Shown here piece by piece: positions 30,965 through 32,573 of a stretch of 32,573 nucleotides of DNA (its first letter is position 1; every line of letters starts with the position of its first letter). The stretch lies in contig CAYPQL010000008.1 in the NCBI GenBank assembly GCA_964412905.1, positions 1 to 32,573 on the forward strand. The letters run 5' to 3'. The DNA is from CAYPQL01 sp964412905. GTDB taxonomy: Bacteria > Patescibacteriota > Minisyncoccia > JAHIHE01 > JAGLIN01. A model generated the notes under the pieces. The model was not told where the DNA came from and searched no databases. It worked only from the letters and a program-made list of their open reading frames with translations. The position numbers and the translations under genes were made by a program.

Positions 30965-32164
30965 TTGCCTTCCGTCTGTTTTTATTTTCAAGTCCATCAG
31001 CCGTTTAGGATAAAAAAATATTCCGTTTTTGATGTCGGCCGGGATCATAACTATTTTGACGATGAAAATTTAAAAGAAAAAGGCACGCGCGCCGTGATAG
31101 AAAAAGTCGCGAGGAAATGCTATCTGCCGACGAACGAGATTTTGTTGGATTTAATAAGGCATAATCCCGAATTCAAGATCAGCTATTCGTTTTCGGGAAC
31201 GGCATTGGAACAGATGGAAAGATTCGCCCCTGAAGTTCTGGAGTCATTCGTGAAACTGGTCAAAACGGGAAATGTTGAAGTGTTGGATGAGACGCATTAT
31301 CATTCCTTGTCATTTTTTTATTCAGATGAAGAATTTATAAGACAGATTGAACAGCATCGAAAAAAAATCAAGGAAATTTTCAACTATGAGCCGAAGGTAT
31401 TTAGAAATACCGAGCTGGCATATAATAATGAATTAGCCATGCTCATTGAAGGCCTGGGATACAAAGGCATTATCGCGGAAGGGTGGGAACATTATCTCGG
31501 ACATCGTTCTTGCAATTTTCTTTACAAGCCGAAAGGCGCAAACAAAATAAAGCTTCTTCTTAAAAATTACAAACTATCGGATGATATCGCGTTTCGCTTT
31601 TCCAACAGAGGATGGACGGAATATCCGCTTTACGCTCCGAAATTCAGCCAATGGATAAACTCAATCAACGGGTGCGGACATACCGTCAATCTTTTTATGG
31701 ACTATGAAACTTTCGGAGAACATCAATGGGAAGACAGCGGGATATTTAATTTTCTGCGAGCTCTTCCGGAAGAACTTCTCAAGCATCCGGATAATAATTT
31801 CAAAACGCCGAGCGAGCTGGTTGATTTATACGACGCTATGGATGAAATAGATATTCATAATATCCTGACTTGGGCGGACACGGAACGGGATCTAAGCGCA
31901 TGGACGGGAAATTCTATGCAAAAATCCGCCCTGAAAAAAATATATGAGCTGGAAGAGGATGTCATCAATTCCGAGGACGAGAAGCTGGTTGACGATTGGA
32001 GGAAAATGCAAACCAGCGACCATTTCTATTATATGTGCACTAAATGGTTTTCGGACGGCGATGTCCACAAATATTTCAGCCCGTACGAATCGCCCTACGA
32101 AGCGTTTATCAGCTATATGAATGTCTTGAATGATTTTAAGTTGAGATTGGAAAAAACAAAATAG
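30965..32164 (+). CDS. GH57 family glycoside hydrolase (alpha-amylase-like)
   Basis: The 399-aa enzyme starts from a TTG at 30965; the start is supported because PSVCFYFQVHQPFRIKKY follows at once and is the expected start of this family. It shows FRNTELAYNNELAM with the nucleophile Glu150 and VNLFMDYETFGEHQW with the acid Asp246. SYSFSGTALEQMERFAPE and LDETHYHSLSFFYS are further family motifs. GH57 enzymes cleave or branch alpha-glucans. With no signal peptide, it should act on stored glucan in the cytosol, opposite to the upstream synthase. No Shine-Dalgarno sequence precedes the TTG. Confidence 0.9.
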   Translation: MPSVCFYFQVHQPFRIKKYSVFDVGRDHNYFDDENLKEKGTRAVIEKVARKCYLPTNEILLDLIRHNPEFKISYSFSGTALEQMERFAPEVLESFVKLVKTGNVEVLDETHYHSLSFFYSDEEFIRQIEQHRKKIKEIFNYEPKVFRNTELAYNNELAMLIEGLGYKGIIAEGWEHYLGHRSCNFLYKPKGANKIKLLLKNYKLSDDIAFRFSNRGWTEYPLYAPKFSQWINSINGCGHTVNLFMDYETFGEHQWEDSGIFNFLRALPEELLKHPDNNFKTPSELVDLYDAMDEIDIHNILTWADTERDLSAWTGNSMQKSALKKIYELEEDVINSEDEKLVDDWRKMQTSDHFYYMCTKWFSDGDVHKYFSPYESPYEAFISYMNVLNDFKLRLEKTK

Positions 32165-32205
32165 TTGTATATGATCTTATTTTAATTTAATAATTAACAA
32201 AATAA

Positions 32206-32211
32206 AAGGAG
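32206..32211 (+). promoter_or_regulatory. Shine-Dalgarno site of the DUF5752 gene
   Basis: AAGGAG lies nine bases before the ATG at 32221, one of only two strong sites in the window. Confidence 0.7.
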
Positions 32212-32220
32212 ACAAAAATT

Positions 32221-32508
32221 ATGGCAAAAAAAACAGAAAAGTTGGAGCTGGTCCAAGCTGATGAAAATTCAAGCTTCTGGATTAACAACGGTCCAATCCT
32301 GAAAAACATCAAGGATTTGGCCGATGCTTTAAAAAACATGAGCGAAGAATTATTCGCGTATCATGTCAACGCGGAAAAAAATGATTTTGCGGTGTGGGCG
32401 GAAAATGTTCTGAAAGACGAAACCCTTGCGAAAAAAATAGCAAAATCAAAATCGTTGAAGGCTGCGGCAAAAGCCGTCGGCGCAAGGCTCAAGAAATATA
32501 ATATTTAA
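32221..32508 (+). CDS. DUF5752 family protein
   Basis: The 95-aa protein matches DUF5752 by the central FWINNGPILKNIKDLADAL and SEELFAYHVNAEKNDFAVW. A C-terminal Lys/Ala-rich helical tail (KSLKAAAKAVGARLKKY) may bind nucleic acid or a polyanion; that is a guess. Family members often sit beside alpha-glucan enzymes, and here it follows a glycogen synthase-like gene and GH57, so a regulatory or binding role in storage glucan metabolism is possible. With a strong ribosome site it is probably well expressed. No signal peptide is present. The sequence after it (32509-32573) shows nothing. Confidence 0.8.
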   Translation: MAKKTEKLELVQADENSSFWINNGPILKNIKDLADALKNMSEELFAYHVNAEKNDFAVWAENVLKDETLAKKIAKSKSLKAAAKAVGARLKKYNI

Positions 32509-32573
32509 ATAGTACTGAATTGCGAAATTGCTTATTCTAATTTATAGCTAAGGAATTTGAATGTTGGCTGTTA

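Noticed and set aside
1..32573. Reassigned TGA codon (as in some Patescibacteria)
   Set aside because: TGA ends several genes at positions where families end (17157-17159, 19550-19552, 21255-21257), and no gene has internal TGA.
1..32573. tRNA, rRNA or insertion-sequence transposase genes
   Set aside because: No cloverleaf, ribosomal RNA segment or transposase-like protein could be recognised on either strand.

Overview
The window looks like chromosomal DNA of a Candidate Phyla Radiation (Patescibacteria) bacterium, most plausibly of the Parcubacteria group. This is inferred from gene content and style, not from a phylogenetic marker. The DNA is A+T-rich, and every confident gene is on the + strand. 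Proteins are compact versions of their families (UvrC about 400 aa, acetate kinase 364 aa). Few genes have a Shine-Dalgarno sequence. Gaps are filled with palindromic repeats and A/T-rich simple repeats. TGA acts as a normal stop in several genes, which argues against the Gracilibacteria/Absconditabacteria code.

Region 1 (1-4.6 kb) is fermentative energy metabolism: a PduL-type phosphotransacylase, acetate kinase, a DUF389 membrane protein, and the gamma and delta subunits of a 2-oxoacid:ferredoxin oxidoreductase without alpha and beta partners. Together they suggest ATP from acetyl-CoA via acetyl phosphate. Palindromic elements separate almost every gene pair. Region 2 (5-14.4 kb) holds a compact UvrC, an Lgt-like lipoprotein transferase, two glycosyltransferases, small membrane and hypothetical proteins, a P2-type cation ATPase and a SemiSWEET-like 3-TM protein.

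Region 3 (14.4-19.6 kb) opens with a compact promoter / leader-peptide / terminator locus and a truncated ParA ATPase. It continues with a dense phosphorelay: two soluble histidine kinases, one tandem receiver protein and three single receivers, none with a DNA-binding output. The last receiver overlaps the first pilus gene by four bases. Region 4 (19.5-29.3 kb) is a type IV pilus locus: PilB split in two at a GA repeat, PilC, pseudopilins, a 680-aa pilin-like protein carrying a seven-repeat propeller, an FN3 domain and a Cys-rich tail, a PilM fused through a membrane helix to an SH3 domain, and two pilins. No PilD, PilT or separate PilN/PilO is present in the window. Region 5 (29.4-32.5 kb) is a storage-polysaccharide group: a glycogen-synthase-like glycosyltransferase, a GH57 glycosidase and a DUF5752 protein.

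The most unusual points are: the PilB split that removal of one GA unit would repair; the propeller/FN3/Cys-rich pilin; the PilM-TM-SH3 fusion; a roughly 30-nt double-hairpin element found once inside a receiver coding sequence (in frame) and once nested inside another repeat; and simple repeats that supply the start codons and leader peptides of pilus genes.
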